From Ilyomonas limi (GTDB taxonomy: Bacteria > Bacteroidota > Bacteroidia > Chitinophagales > Chitinophagaceae), in NCBI RefSeq assembly GCF_005233845.1, contig NZ_SZQL01000007.1, positions 186,001 through 250,000 of the forward strand: DNA of 64,000 bases, given 5' to 3'. The notes below the pieces were generated by a model that saw only the letters and a program-made list of their open reading frames with translations, was not told the DNA's origin and searched no databases. Of this stretch, positions 8,652-17,379 are shown piece by piece (position 1 is the stretch's first letter; each line of letters begins with the position of its first letter). Both the position numbers and the translations under genes were made by a program.

Positions 8652-9263
8652 TTACACTTTACGCACTTCTTTTTTAAACTTGATATCTTTTAACGGGATG
8701 GGCGATGGCACTATATTTTTTACGGGTGTGGTTGTTTTAAGATATGCATAAATGGATTTTAAATCTTCGTCATTCAACTTCCTGAAATTTTGCCATGGCA
8801 TAGGCGGCAATAAAGTACGCGCTCCATCTAACCCTTTCGACTTGCCTTCGCGAATAGCTTTTATAAATTGCGCCTCTGTCCATTTGCCAATCCCTGTTTC
8901 GTCCGATGTAATATTTGCTGCAAAGCTTGCTCCCCAAGGGCCAATTGCTGCCGTAAGATCGGGACCAAACAATGCCCAGCCATTTTGTACAGTTTCATTA
9001 TCGGCAGGTGGCAGCGGCCGTTGCGCCGGATAGCCCGAAAAGCGTAAAGCAGCATCTACTTCAGGTCCGTGCGGGCCCATTTTTTTGGGCGAATGACAAT
9101 CATCACAGCCAATGGCATTCACCAGGTATTCGCCGCGCGCAATCAACTGCTTACTATAGCGGGCATCATCTTGCGCCACTGGCTTGCTGCTGGTAATATT
9201 ACAACTGCTAAGCACATATATGATTGCCGAACATACAAAAAGAAGGAAAGTTATTGTTTTCAT
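8652..9263 (-). CDS. monohaem c-type cytochrome lipoprotein
   Basis: A 203-residue protein starting at the ATG at 9263; the frame is open further upstream, but only this start gives a type II signal peptide (MKTITFLLFVCSAIIYVLSS, lipidated Cys21). The haem-binding motif CDDCH is at residues 53-57, and PPMPW near the C-terminus offers the distal Met ligand. In between lie GPDLTAAIGPWGASFAANIT and the helix NFRKLNDEDLKSIYAYL, as in cytochromes that act as electron acceptors of membrane dehydrogenases. It is probably an outer- or inner-membrane-tethered periplasmic electron carrier. No dehydrogenase partner is adjacent, so the donor is unknown. Confidence 0.88.
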   Translation of the reverse strand: MKTITFLLFVCSAIIYVLSSCNITSSKPVAQDDARYSKQLIARGEYLVNAIGCDDCHSPKKMGPHGPEVDAALRFSGYPAQRPLPPADNETVQNGWALFGPDLTAAIGPWGASFAANITSDETGIGKWTEAQFIKAIREGKSKGLDGARTLLPPMPWQNFRKLNDEDLKSIYAYLKTTTPVKNIVPSPIPLKDIKFKKEVRKV

Positions 9264-9839
9264 AGTAACAAGGTTTTGATGGTGGTAGTTTGTGATGGTG
9301 TTTAATGCGTTAGTTGAATAAATGGGAAATACTGTAAAACCAGAATAAAAGTATTTTCGTTCACGCGCCTTGTCAATGCAGCGGTGCATGAAATGGAAGA
9401 AAGGAATGATGAAATGTAAAAATTCGGGCAACGATTGAAGCCGGGGTGCAAGCAATTACCACCATTTTGTGCAAAGCATTATACAAAACAGTGTAAATGG
9501 GATAACTTTTATAAAAGTTCAGGGATAAAAAGTGAATGCAAAATAGCTCCTGTAAAGGCTGAAAATAGCTCGTATAAACAGAATGTAAATTGAAAAACGC
9601 TTTTTATGTAAATTATTTTACGGTAGTGTATAATTGCTTGGCGGCAGTTTTTACCACAACAGCATCATAAACACATAGAAGCAACCACATGGAAAAATTA
9701 TGTAAAAACCTGTGTATTATTGTGCCTGCATCATATACAATGAAAAACAGGAGCCGATTTACAAATAAAAAAACAGTCTTATCAATTCAACATTTCATGC
9801 ACCTAAATGATTGTATGTTCACAACAATATTATTTGATT
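9264..9839. other. 576-bp spacer
   Basis: No supported gene; the 63-codon frame at 9689-9880 overlaps the next gene and looks spurious. A perfect 16-bp palindrome AACTTTTATAAAAGTT lies at 9504-9519, upstream of the cytochrome gene by about 240 bp. Both flanking genes read on the minus strand, so the cytochrome promoter must be here. Confidence 0.5.
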
Positions 9840-10238
9840 CTAAAACGCCTCAAAGCAGTCATAATTTCGTTGATGAATAATTTTGCCGTCTTTAAAATCT
9901 ATAAACATGGCAAAGTGCGCTTTCATTGTTTGCCCGGCATTCAGTGTGCCAATGTGCACGTTTAAAACGCCGCTCCAGTCCAGTTCCAGCACTACCGTAT
10001 TATCCTGTACAATGGCATTCCTTATTTGATAGTCCTGGCTTTTTACAATCTTTTTCCCCTGCTCTGCCCGTTCCAGCAATGTATTTAAATCGCTCGTACT
10101 GCCATTGGGATTCAAGCGGTTAGGCATTTCTACCTGCTTCACATCTTCATGAAAAAAAATAGCTAAATCCTTACCGGTTTTACCTAGCTTCAGTGCTTTC
10201 AAATAATTTTTGGCAATAGTTAATATATCAACACTCAT
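9840..10238 (-). CDS. NTF2-like/SnoaL-like family protein
   Basis: A 132-residue protein of the size of single-domain NTF2-like folds. The N-terminal helix (DILTIAKNYLKALKLGKTG) leads to FFHEDVKQVEMPNRLNP, then a helix (DLNTLLERAEQGKKIV) and the long curved strands NTVVLELDWSGVLNV, MKAHFAMFIDFKDGKIIHQR and NYDCFEAF. In this superfamily the cone-shaped cavity binds small molecules, acting as an isomerase, hydrolase or simple binding protein. The reaction cannot be told from sequence. It is a single cytoplasmic gene with no signal peptide. Confidence 0.8.
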   Translation of the reverse strand: MSVDILTIAKNYLKALKLGKTGKDLAIFFHEDVKQVEMPNRLNPNGSTSDLNTLLERAEQGKKIVKSQDYQIRNAIVQDNTVVLELDWSGVLNVHIGTLNAGQTMKAHFAMFIDFKDGKIIHQRNYDCFEAF

Positions 10239-10528
10239 AATTTAAATACTTTAATTGGGCTGCAAATTTACAAAACAGAAAAAGGAAAGAACGTGAAGAT
10301 ATGGCAGTATCTTCTACGGCTGAGAACAGGGGTAAATGGAGTTTATGCAGAGAAATTTTTAAAATTTAAATGCCGGTGTTTTCTATTAAATACTCCGCGA
10401 AACCTCTTATTACTCCTGTGCTCCGTGGTGAAAGAAAAGCCGATGTAACTTAAATGTGGAAAAATTACGGCTTGCTAACGCTTTTAGTAAATAAACTGTT
10501 CGTAATATTGACTTACAAATACTTTCTT

Positions 10529-11779
10529 ATGCCAACAGAAATCAAGTGCCCGGGATGCGGACATCAGTTTGAGCCAAACGATGTCATACGCGAGGAGGTG
10601 CAAAAAGAATTACTTACTAAAGCCAAAGAATGGCAAAAACGCAAAGACGAGGAGTTTAAACAAAAAGAAGCGGCGTTATTAAAACAACTGCAACAAAAAC
10701 AGGAAGAAGCTGATAAGCGCATAGAAGAAGAAAAACAACGCATGCAGCAAACAATGGAAGCCACACTACGCAAAACCATTGCTTCCGATTTTGAAAACCA
10801 ATTAAAACTATTGCAAGACTCCTGTAGCGAAGCCGAAGAGAAGCTGAAACTATCACGCAAGAAAGAATTAGAATATCTGCAAAAAGAACAGGAGCTAAAA
10901 AATAAAGAAGAAGAGTTGGAACTGCAACTGCAAAAACGCCTGATAGATGAGCGCAATAAACTGCAGGAGCAAATAAGAAGCATGGAAGAGCAACGCATAA
11001 GGCAAATGGAATTGGAGTTTACGCTTAAGCTGGCAGAAAAAGAAAAGCAACTGGAAGATCAGAAAAAGCTGGCAGAAGAAATGCGCCGAAAAGCCGAGCA
11101 GGGCAGCATGCAACTGCAAGGTGAAGTGCAGGAATTATTGCTGGAAGAAATATTACGTACTGCTTTTGTGTTTGATAAAATAGAGCCGGTAGGCAAAGGC
11201 GTGCGGGGCGCCGATTGCATTCAGATCATTTGCAATAATCACGGGCAGGAATGTGGCAAGATTATTTACGAAAGTAAGCGCACATTGGCTTTTTCTATCG
11301 ACTGGATAGATAAGCTGAAAGCCGATATGCGCGCGCACGGTGCCGATGCTGCCATTATCGTTACACAAGTATTACCGAGAGATATGGAGCGTTTTGGCGA
11401 GCGCGAAGGTGTGTACATCTGCACGTTCTTAGAAGTAAGAAGTTTAGCAGCCATCCTGCGCACCGGCGTAATGAAAGTATTTGCAGCTACTAAAAGCCAG
11501 GAAAATAAAGGTGAAAAAATGCACATGCTCTACGATTATCTTACGAGTGTAGAGTTTAGTGAGCAATGGAAAGCCATCCGCGAAGGTTTTTTAAGTATGA
11601 AAATGAGTATTCAAAAAGAGCGCGATACGATGGAAAAACTGTGGAAAGCCCGCGAAAAACAATTGGAAAAGGTATTGCTGAATGCAGCGCATGTCAAAGG
11701 CTCGATAGAAGGTATTGCCGGCAGCGATGCGGTAAATTTGTCGTTGTTGGAAGAAGAAGTATTGATAGCTGTGGACTGA
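10529..11779 (+). CDS. DUF2130 coiled-coil protein
   Basis: The ATG at 10529 is preferred (416 residues, MPTEIKCPGCGHQFEPNDVI); the open frame upstream adds an unlikely hydrophobic stretch. The N-terminus has a half zinc-ribbon (CPGC at residues 7-10), residues about 20-215 are a Gln/Glu/Lys-rich coiled coil, and the remaining part is a DUF2130 domain (ILRTAFVFDKIEPVGKGVRG, then GADCIQII and later IIYESKRTLAFSIDWIDKLK), with the conserved acidic and Lys pattern seen in that family. The coiled coil would make it oligomeric. DUF2130 proteins lack a settled function; the domain resembles nuclease-like folds in its E-K pattern, but that is inference. A strong terminator follows. Confidence 0.85.
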   Translation: MPTEIKCPGCGHQFEPNDVIREEVQKELLTKAKEWQKRKDEEFKQKEAALLKQLQQKQEEADKRIEEEKQRMQQTMEATLRKTIASDFENQLKLLQDSCSEAEEKLKLSRKKELEYLQKEQELKNKEEELELQLQKRLIDERNKLQEQIRSMEEQRIRQMELEFTLKLAEKEKQLEDQKKLAEEMRRKAEQGSMQLQGEVQELLLEEILRTAFVFDKIEPVGKGVRGADCIQIICNNHGQECGKIIYESKRTLAFSIDWIDKLKADMRAHGADAAIIVTQVLPRDMERFGEREGVYICTFLEVRSLAAILRTGVMKVFAATKSQENKGEKMHMLYDYLTSVEFSEQWKAIREGFLSMKMSIQKERDTMEKLWKAREKQLEKVLLNAAHVKGSIEGIAGSDAVNLSLLEEEVLIAVD

Positions 11780-11840
11780 TGTTTTTGTTTTGAATTACTA
11801 AGCCACTAAGTAAAGAAGTTATACAAAGAACTATTAAGAA

Positions 11841-11875
11841 GGCTGAGCACTTTATATAAAGTGCTCAGCCTTTTT
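11841..11875 (+). terminator. rho-independent terminator
   Basis: The 30 bases 11841-11870 form a perfect palindrome (GGCTGAGCACTTTAT and its complement), followed by TTTTTG. It ends the DUF2130 gene. Confidence 0.85.
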
Positions 11876-12012
11876 GTTTGTAAAGTAAATAAGTGTTCAC
11901 ATTGCAAAAAGAAGTCTGTTTCTTTAAAAAACTTTGTGTTCCTCTTTGTCTTTTTGGCTCAAACATACCTTTGCGTCTTTGCACCTTTGCAGTAAAAAAC
12001 TAACTTGCAACA

Positions 12013-13107
12013 ATGCTTGATGTTGCCGGTGAAAATAAAGAACTCATTCGTCCTTCGCGTAAAAAGCCTATTTTTCCCGTTCAGGATATGTTGCGCCGCT
12101 ATCTTGAAAGATACGGGCGCGAAACAGCCTTACCGACATCGTACCAGGATTTATATCGTTTTACTTATACCAAACCATTAATAGATAAAAATGGAAAAGA
12201 TACCTATTGGGAAACAGTGATGTACGATATGCACCAATGGGACTACCTGCGCGAGAGTCTGGTAAAGATTTATGCCATTTTAAAAACGGAAGGCGACCTT
12301 AGCTTTACCGAGCACCTCGATGTGAGGCGTATTGATTTTTGTGCCTTTGGCAACAGCCAGCCTTTCAGGATAAGAATCGTTAATAAGTACAACGACAACT
12401 ACGACCATTATTATATAAAGCAAGCCGATGCCAGCCGCATTTATGGTCTGGAGTTAGAGCATCTGTTGTCGCCCGACCGTATTACCTATCTTACTTCGAA
12501 CAACACTTTAGTAGAAGAGCACATTCCTGGTGTGCCTGGCGACCTCTTTTTGCAGCAATATTTAGAAAATCCTACCACTAATAAAATTAGGCTTGCCAAA
12601 GAGTTTGTAAAATTCAATGAGCGTTGTTTTGTACGATTGCTTGGCGATATGCGCAGCTACAATTTTATTGTAAACATGACACCCGATATAGAAGACGTTC
12701 AATACCGCATTCGCGCCATAGACTTTGACCAGCAATGCTACGAAGGCAGAAAAAACCTGTACCTGCCACAGTTTTTTAAGGAGAATAATAAGTTTGTAGC
12801 GCTGGCGCAAAAACATCTGGATACCAATTCCATCAGGCAATACCAGGCAGAAGAGCGCACAATGATGACATTCCGGCTGGTATCTTCCCGCTATCGCGTA
12901 ATGGAATTGCTGGATGCCATGAATAACGATGAAATATCGAAAGAGGAAAAGATTTTGCAACTAAAAACCGAGCTTGCAGAACATCACAATCAGTTAGCTT
13001 ATTTTAAAGCCCAAACCATGGGGCAATTGTTGAAAACGCATCTAAAACAAACACTTCGGAAAAGCCTGTTACTGGTGCCTAAAACGCAAAGTAAGTTTAG
13101 CGATTAG
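12013..13107 (+). CDS. protein with a divergent kinase-like (APH/RIO-like) fold
   Basis: A 364-residue protein with no family name I can assign. From about residue 118 it carries, in order, the landmarks of a protein-kinase-like fold: HYYIKQADAS with K136 at the beta-3 lysine position; YGLELEHLL with E147/E149 at the alpha-C position; a hinge-like VEEHIPGVPGD (168-177); a catalytic-loop-like LLGDMRSYNFIV (D212, N217); and a DFG-like AIDFDQ (D237). The spacing fits aminoglycoside-phosphotransferase-type kinases rather than Ser/Thr kinases. The N-terminal 115 residues and the helical C-terminus (about 275-345) are extra. It is soluble and has no signal peptide. Activity is inferred only from the retained residues; it could instead be a fold relative without activity. 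Confidence 0.6.
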   Translation: MLDVAGENKELIRPSRKKPIFPVQDMLRRYLERYGRETALPTSYQDLYRFTYTKPLIDKNGKDTYWETVMYDMHQWDYLRESLVKIYAILKTEGDLSFTEHLDVRRIDFCAFGNSQPFRIRIVNKYNDNYDHYYIKQADASRIYGLELEHLLSPDRITYLTSNNTLVEEHIPGVPGDLFLQQYLENPTTNKIRLAKEFVKFNERCFVRLLGDMRSYNFIVNMTPDIEDVQYRIRAIDFDQQCYEGRKNLYLPQFFKENNKFVALAQKHLDTNSIRQYQAEERTMMTFRLVSSRYRVMELLDAMNNDEISKEEKILQLKTELAEHHNQLAYFKAQTMGQLLKTHLKQTLRKSLLLVPKTQSKFSD

Positions 13108-13390
13108 CATTTATAGAAGCTGTTTATAATTGCTATTTATAATAATCATTTTACACCATTATTTCAACCAGCGGGAGAACGGCGAAGTCCTCACATTTGT
13201 AAACCTCTACCCTATCCTGACGATAATTACTTCTAAAGATGCCTCCTATCGCCGGCATGACGAAATCCCAATTACACCTTATACAGAAAATATAAAAACC
13301 CTAATCCAATTCATGAATAATTACTCCCTTCCTGCACATAAAAGCAACTTTTTTCATAACAGCACGTATTCACTTTTTAAACAAAGCACT

Positions 13391-14275
13391 ATGAAAAAGT
13401 TTTTACTCTTAGCCTTCGCACTGCTTTCTATCAACCTGATTTATGCTACTACATACAATGTAGATGTCTCCAATTTCCAGTTTTCGCCGGCCACGGTAAA
13501 TGCCAGTGTGGGCGATACTATACAATGGACGTGGGTAAGTGGTTTTCATACCACCACCTCTACCAGTGTGCCAGCCGGTGCAAATGCATGGGATGCACCA
13601 ATGACTTCATCTGACCCAAGTTTTAAGTACAAACTTACAGTTGCAGGCACCTATTCCTATTTTTGCTCCGTCCATCCTAATATGATAGGCACCATCAATG
13701 TATCGTCGGTTTTGCCGGTAACCTTATCAGCCTTTAGCGTTACTGCTACCGGCAAAGATGCTAGTATCCTGTGGCGCACAGCCAACGAGCAAAATGTTGC
13801 TTTTTATACCATTAAAAGAAGTAATGATGGTACAAACTTTACCAATATAGGACAGGTGCAGGCAACAAATAGCAGCGACATTCATACCTACAGTTTTACA
13901 GATAAAACAGTTTCGCCGGGCGACAAGTATTTATATTATTATATTGATGTAGTAGATAAAGATGGTTCGCATACTTCATCGGCTATACAATCGTTTAAAA
14001 ATATATTTGCCAAAACCGGTTTACTCCGTCAGGTAATGCCCAATCCGGTAAATGGCACCGACCATTTAATGCTGCAGTTTTATGCCGATAAGCCAGGCAA
14101 AATGCTTACGCAATTGTACGATGCTAAAGGCACTTTGATAAAACAATCCGAGATGGCAGCTACAACAGGCATCAATAATGCTCATTTTCACACAGGGGCA
14201 TTGGCCGCCGGTACGTATGTGCTCCGGTGTACCATGGATGGCAAAAGAGAAACAAGGCAAATAGTAGTACAATAA
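13391..14275 (+). CDS. T9SS-sorted cupredoxin (plastocyanin-like) protein
   Basis: The ATG at 13391 gives a 294-residue protein with a signal peptide (MKKFLLLAFALLSINLIYAT). Residues about 22-105 are a plastocyanin-like blue-copper domain with all four type 1 ligands visible: H53 (SGFHTT), C92, H95 and M98 (YFCSVHPNMIG). An FnIII-like module follows (about 112-205, with VAFYTIKRSNDGTNFTNIG), then a T9SS type A sorting domain (MPNPVNGTDHLMLQFY to GTYVLRC). It is thus predicted to be a copper electron-transfer protein exported to the cell surface. Redox partners are unknown. The longer frame upstream lacks protein character. Confidence 0.88.
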   Translation: MKKFLLLAFALLSINLIYATTYNVDVSNFQFSPATVNASVGDTIQWTWVSGFHTTTSTSVPAGANAWDAPMTSSDPSFKYKLTVAGTYSYFCSVHPNMIGTINVSSVLPVTLSAFSVTATGKDASILWRTANEQNVAFYTIKRSNDGTNFTNIGQVQATNSSDIHTYSFTDKTVSPGDKYLYYYIDVVDKDGSHTSSAIQSFKNIFAKTGLLRQVMPNPVNGTDHLMLQFYADKPGKMLTQLYDAKGTLIKQSEMAATTGINNAHFHTGALAAGTYVLRCTMDGKRETRQIVVQ

Positions 14276-14579
14276 AAATTGGATGGTTTAGGTTTCTATT
14301 GTAAGAGCATCCGGCTTTGCGATTCAGTGTCGTGCGCCGGATGTTTCGTTTTGCATGTATTCAAATAAAAAATCATTTATACAAGAATCAATGATATAAA
14401 GCAATCTTTAAGTCGGCCATAAAGCCTTATTTAAAAATAAAATGCTTCATTTCCATTTCACCGTTCTTTTTATTGATTAATTATTACTTTTGGCGCTTAT
14501 AAACAGACAACCTAATCATTTATAAATTTTTTACGTTCTGCCTGAATTTTATTCAACGGGCTAATCAGATTTTTATAAA
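14276..14579. other. 304-bp spacer with terminator and promoter-like box
   Basis: Besides the hairpin at 14308-14343, a TACTTTTG box at 14485-14492 matches the Bacteroidota -7 consensus TAnnTTTG and lies 88 bp before pfkA. No good upstream TTTG was found at the usual distance, so the promoter call is weak. Confidence 0.4.
14308..14354 (+). terminator. probable terminator after the cupredoxin gene
   Basis: CATCCGGC (14308-14315) pairs with GCCGGATG (14336-14343), followed by an interrupted T-run (TTTCGTTTTG). Confidence 0.6.
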
Positions 14580-15563
14580 ATGTCAAAGCAAATAACCAAA
14601 GTTGCAGTATTAACGTCAGGCGGCGATTCGCCGGGGATGAATGCAGCTATCAGGGCAGTGGTAAGAACAGGTATTTATTACGGGATGGAGATGTTTGGCA
14701 TTATGCGCGGCTACAACGGGATGCTGGAAGATGATATTTTTCCAATGAACTCAAGGTCGGTTGCCAACATTATACAGCGTGGCGGCACCATCCTAAAAAC
14801 AGCAAGAAGCAAAGAGTTTTTTACGTACGAAGGCCGGCAAAAAGCAGTAGCCAATCTGGAAAAAAGAGGTATTAACGGCGTAGTGGTGATAGGTGGCGAC
14901 GGCAGTTTTACCGGCGCACTCAAACTGAGTACCGAATTTAATATTCCTTGTATCGGGCTGCCCGGCACTATTGATAAAGATTTATATGGCACCGATTTTA
15001 CTATAGGTTTTGATACGGCAGTAAATACAGCCGTAGAAGCCATAGATAAAATAAGGGATACTGCTGATGCGCATGACCGCTTATTTATTGTAGAAGTAAT
15101 GGGGCGGCATGCAGGTTATATTGCTTTGCATAGCGGTATATCTACCGGCGCCGAAAACATATTAATACCCGAAGCAGAAACAAATATTGAAGAAGTAATT
15201 GCTTCGCTAAGCGAAAAAGAAAAGCGCAAAAAGTTGGTCAACCTCATTGTGGTGGCCGAAGGAGATGAGTTTGGCGGTGCCAACCAGATAGCAAAAATTG
15301 TAAAAGAACGGTTGCCGCACCTCGATACCCGCGTTTCTATTTTAGGGCATATACAAAGAGGCGGCTCCCCCTCTGCTATGGACAGGTTGATCGCCAGCCG
15401 GATGGGATATCACGCTATAGAAAGCCTGATGGAAGGCAGACACAATGTAATGGTAGGCGTGCTCAACAACGAAATAGCCTATACACCGCTGGAAATAGCT
15501 ATCCGGGAAAAACAATCCATCTCTTCCGACTGGCTGCGCATAGTAAAGATATTAGCCAGTTAA
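14580..15563 (+). CDS. pfkA: ATP-dependent 6-phosphofructokinase
   Basis: A 327-residue protein, full length for bacterial PfkA. It phosphorylates fructose 6-phosphate to fructose 1,6-bisphosphate in the cytoplasm. Visible motifs are the phosphate-binding LTSGGDSPGMNAAIR at residues 11-25, the ATP-type GGDGS at 105-109 (G at the position where PPi-dependent enzymes carry D), the catalytic loop GTIDKD at 129-134 with both Asp residues, and the substrate motif MGRHAGYIAL. The loop reads GTIDKD where Escherichia coli PfkA has GTIDND; this substitution spares the catalytic Asp. It is followed after 44 bp by pyruvate kinase, so the two irreversible glycolytic steps are probably cotranscribed. Confidence 0.96.
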   Translation: MSKQITKVAVLTSGGDSPGMNAAIRAVVRTGIYYGMEMFGIMRGYNGMLEDDIFPMNSRSVANIIQRGGTILKTARSKEFFTYEGRQKAVANLEKRGINGVVVIGGDGSFTGALKLSTEFNIPCIGLPGTIDKDLYGTDFTIGFDTAVNTAVEAIDKIRDTADAHDRLFIVEVMGRHAGYIALHSGISTGAENILIPEAETNIEEVIASLSEKEKRKKLVNLIVVAEGDEFGGANQIAKIVKERLPHLDTRVSILGHIQRGGSPSAMDRLIASRMGYHAIESLMEGRHNVMVGVLNNEIAYTPLEIAIREKQSISSDWLRIVKILAS

Positions 15564-15607
15564 GCACTATTATTGCTCAAACAACACATACTTAACGAAA
15601 TCATTGA

Positions 15608-17104
15608 ATGATGTCAACGAATGTAGAAAAATACCTGCACAAAGAAATGGATAAACAGGCAGGCATAGAGCATACTTTTCACCGTACCAAGATTGTTGCT
15701 ACGGTAGGCCCGGCCTGCGATACGTACGACAAAATGCTGGAACTGGTAAAAGCGGGTGTAAATGTATTCCGGCTCAACTTTTCGCATGGCACCCACGAAG
15801 ATAAAGAACGCATCATCGGCTATATACGCGAGATGAATACCAAAGAGCCTTACAATGTGGCAATTTTAGCCGACCTGCAAGGTCCCAAATTGCGCGTGGG
15901 CGAAATGGAAAACGGAGGACTGGATATAGTACCGGGTGATATTCTCACCTTTACTTCTACCGAAAAAGTGGTGGGTAATAAAGATAAGATTTATGTCTCC
16001 TACCCCGACCTGCACAACGATGTAAAAGTGGGCGATAAGATACTGATAGATGACGGCAAGCTGGAAGTGATAGTAATAGAGGTAACTAAAGATGGTGATG
16101 TACGCGTAGCTGTATCTTATGGTGGCAGAATATTACCCAAAAAAGGTGTAAACCTGCCAGATACTGCTATATCACTGCCGGCAATGACCGAAAAAGACAT
16201 CAACGATTTTGAATTTATAGTAAAACAAAATGTTGACTGGATTGCCCTGTCGTTTGTACGCAAAGCCGAAGATATTATAGATCTGAAACAACGCCTGGCA
16301 GAAAAAGACAGCACCATTAAGGTAATGGCAAAAATAGAAATGCCTTCTGCCATGGCCGACCTTAAAAACATTGTAAACCAAAGCGATGGGGTAATGGTAG
16401 CACGCGGCGACCTGGGTGTAGAACTGCCGGTAGAAAAAGTACCAATGGCACAACGCGAAATCGTGCGCAAGTGCATACACCGCGGCAAACCGGTAATTGT
16501 GGCTACGCAGATGATGGAAAGTATGATTGACCGTACCAAGCCCAACCGCAGCGAAATAACCGACGTTGCCAATGCAGTGCTGGAAGGCGCCGACGCTGTA
16601 ATGCTGAGTGCTGAAACAGCTACCGGTAATTATCCTGTATTGGTGGTGGAAACCATGCGCAAAATAATATTGGAAGTAGAAAAAACGGAATATCGCTATA
16701 ACCGTGAAGAAGACCTGAAGCCACAGCCGCACTCACCTTCTTTCCTCAGCGATGCTATTATTTATAATGCCTGCAAGCTGGCCCATGATGCTAATGCCAA
16801 TGCCATTATCGGTATGACACAAAGTGGTTTTACAGCATTTGTATTAAGCAGCTATCGCCCACTGGCACCGCTATATATTTTTACTAAAAAACGCCATCTT
16901 GTCAACCAGCTTAGCCTTAGCTGGGGTGTACGGGCTTTTTATTACGATGAAGAAAACAGCCTCGATGACATTATTAATGACCAGATTGATATTTTGCAGG
17001 AAAGAGGCTTCTTAAAAACAGGTGATATTGTTGTTAATACTGGTAGCACGCCGGTACAACTGCATTTACCTACCAATTTGATTAAGATAACAAAGGTGAA
17101 GTAA
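15608..17104 (+). CDS. pyk: pyruvate kinase
   Basis: A 498-residue cytoplasmic enzyme that converts phosphoenolpyruvate and ADP to pyruvate and ATP. The N-terminus (HRTKIVATVGPACD, VFRLNFSHGTHEDK, LADLQGPKLRVGE) is the start of the TIM barrel with the inserted B domain. MAKIEMP (about residue 239) carries the catalytic Lys and metal-binding Glu, and VARGDLGVELP (about 263) and TQMMESMI follow in the usual order. The C-terminal allosteric domain is complete and ends at the terminator. Two adjacent ATGs (15608 and 15611) are possible starts. It forms an operon with pfkA. Confidence 0.96.
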   Translation: MMSTNVEKYLHKEMDKQAGIEHTFHRTKIVATVGPACDTYDKMLELVKAGVNVFRLNFSHGTHEDKERIIGYIREMNTKEPYNVAILADLQGPKLRVGEMENGGLDIVPGDILTFTSTEKVVGNKDKIYVSYPDLHNDVKVGDKILIDDGKLEVIVIEVTKDGDVRVAVSYGGRILPKKGVNLPDTAISLPAMTEKDINDFEFIVKQNVDWIALSFVRKAEDIIDLKQRLAEKDSTIKVMAKIEMPSAMADLKNIVNQSDGVMVARGDLGVELPVEKVPMAQREIVRKCIHRGKPVIVATQMMESMIDRTKPNRSEITDVANAVLEGADAVMLSAETATGNYPVLVVETMRKIILEVEKTEYRYNREEDLKPQPHSPSFLSDAIIYNACKLAHDANANAIIGMTQSGFTAFVLSSYRPLAPLYIFTKKRHLVNQLSLSWGVRAFYYDEENSLDDIINDQIDILQERGFLKTGDIVVNTGSTPVQLHLPTNLIKITKVK

Positions 17105-17117
17105 AAAATTAGATTTC

Positions 17118-17171
17118 TGAAAAGCAAAAGCCCTGACGTGTGCAGATGTATGCCAGGGCTTTTGCTTTTCA
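17118..17171 (+). terminator. rho-independent terminator of pfkA-pyk
   Basis: An 18-bp perfect stem (17118-17135 with 17154-17171) encloses an 18-nt loop; the T-rich GCTTTTGC arm forms part of the stem. It may work in both directions. Confidence 0.8.
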
Positions 17172-17379
17172 AATTTGTACAATTACATTGATGGTGAATT
17201 TCCTTTAATCTTACCACATCTTATAGAAATTTTATGCGGCGCCATGGTATTGCCGCCAAAATGAGGGATAACCTGTGCAGGACTGGTGCGTAGCAGTGCA
17301 AAGCAACATTACACTATCCAACTAAAAATCATACATGTGATAGTTTACTATAAAGCCCCGGTTGCTTACCTTCGGCTGT

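Noticed and set aside
9689-9880. 63-codon frame
   Set aside because: Overlaps the 3' end of the NTF2-like gene and has no protein-like pattern.
13183-13275. Possible REP-like fragment before the cupredoxin gene
   Set aside because: Only a loose resemblance (CCGGCATGACGAAA) to intergenic repeats; not enough to call.
14963-14980. GTIDKD instead of GTIDND in PfkA as a sign of loss of function
   Set aside because: Both catalytic Asp residues are kept and the rest of the enzyme is complete, so activity is likely.
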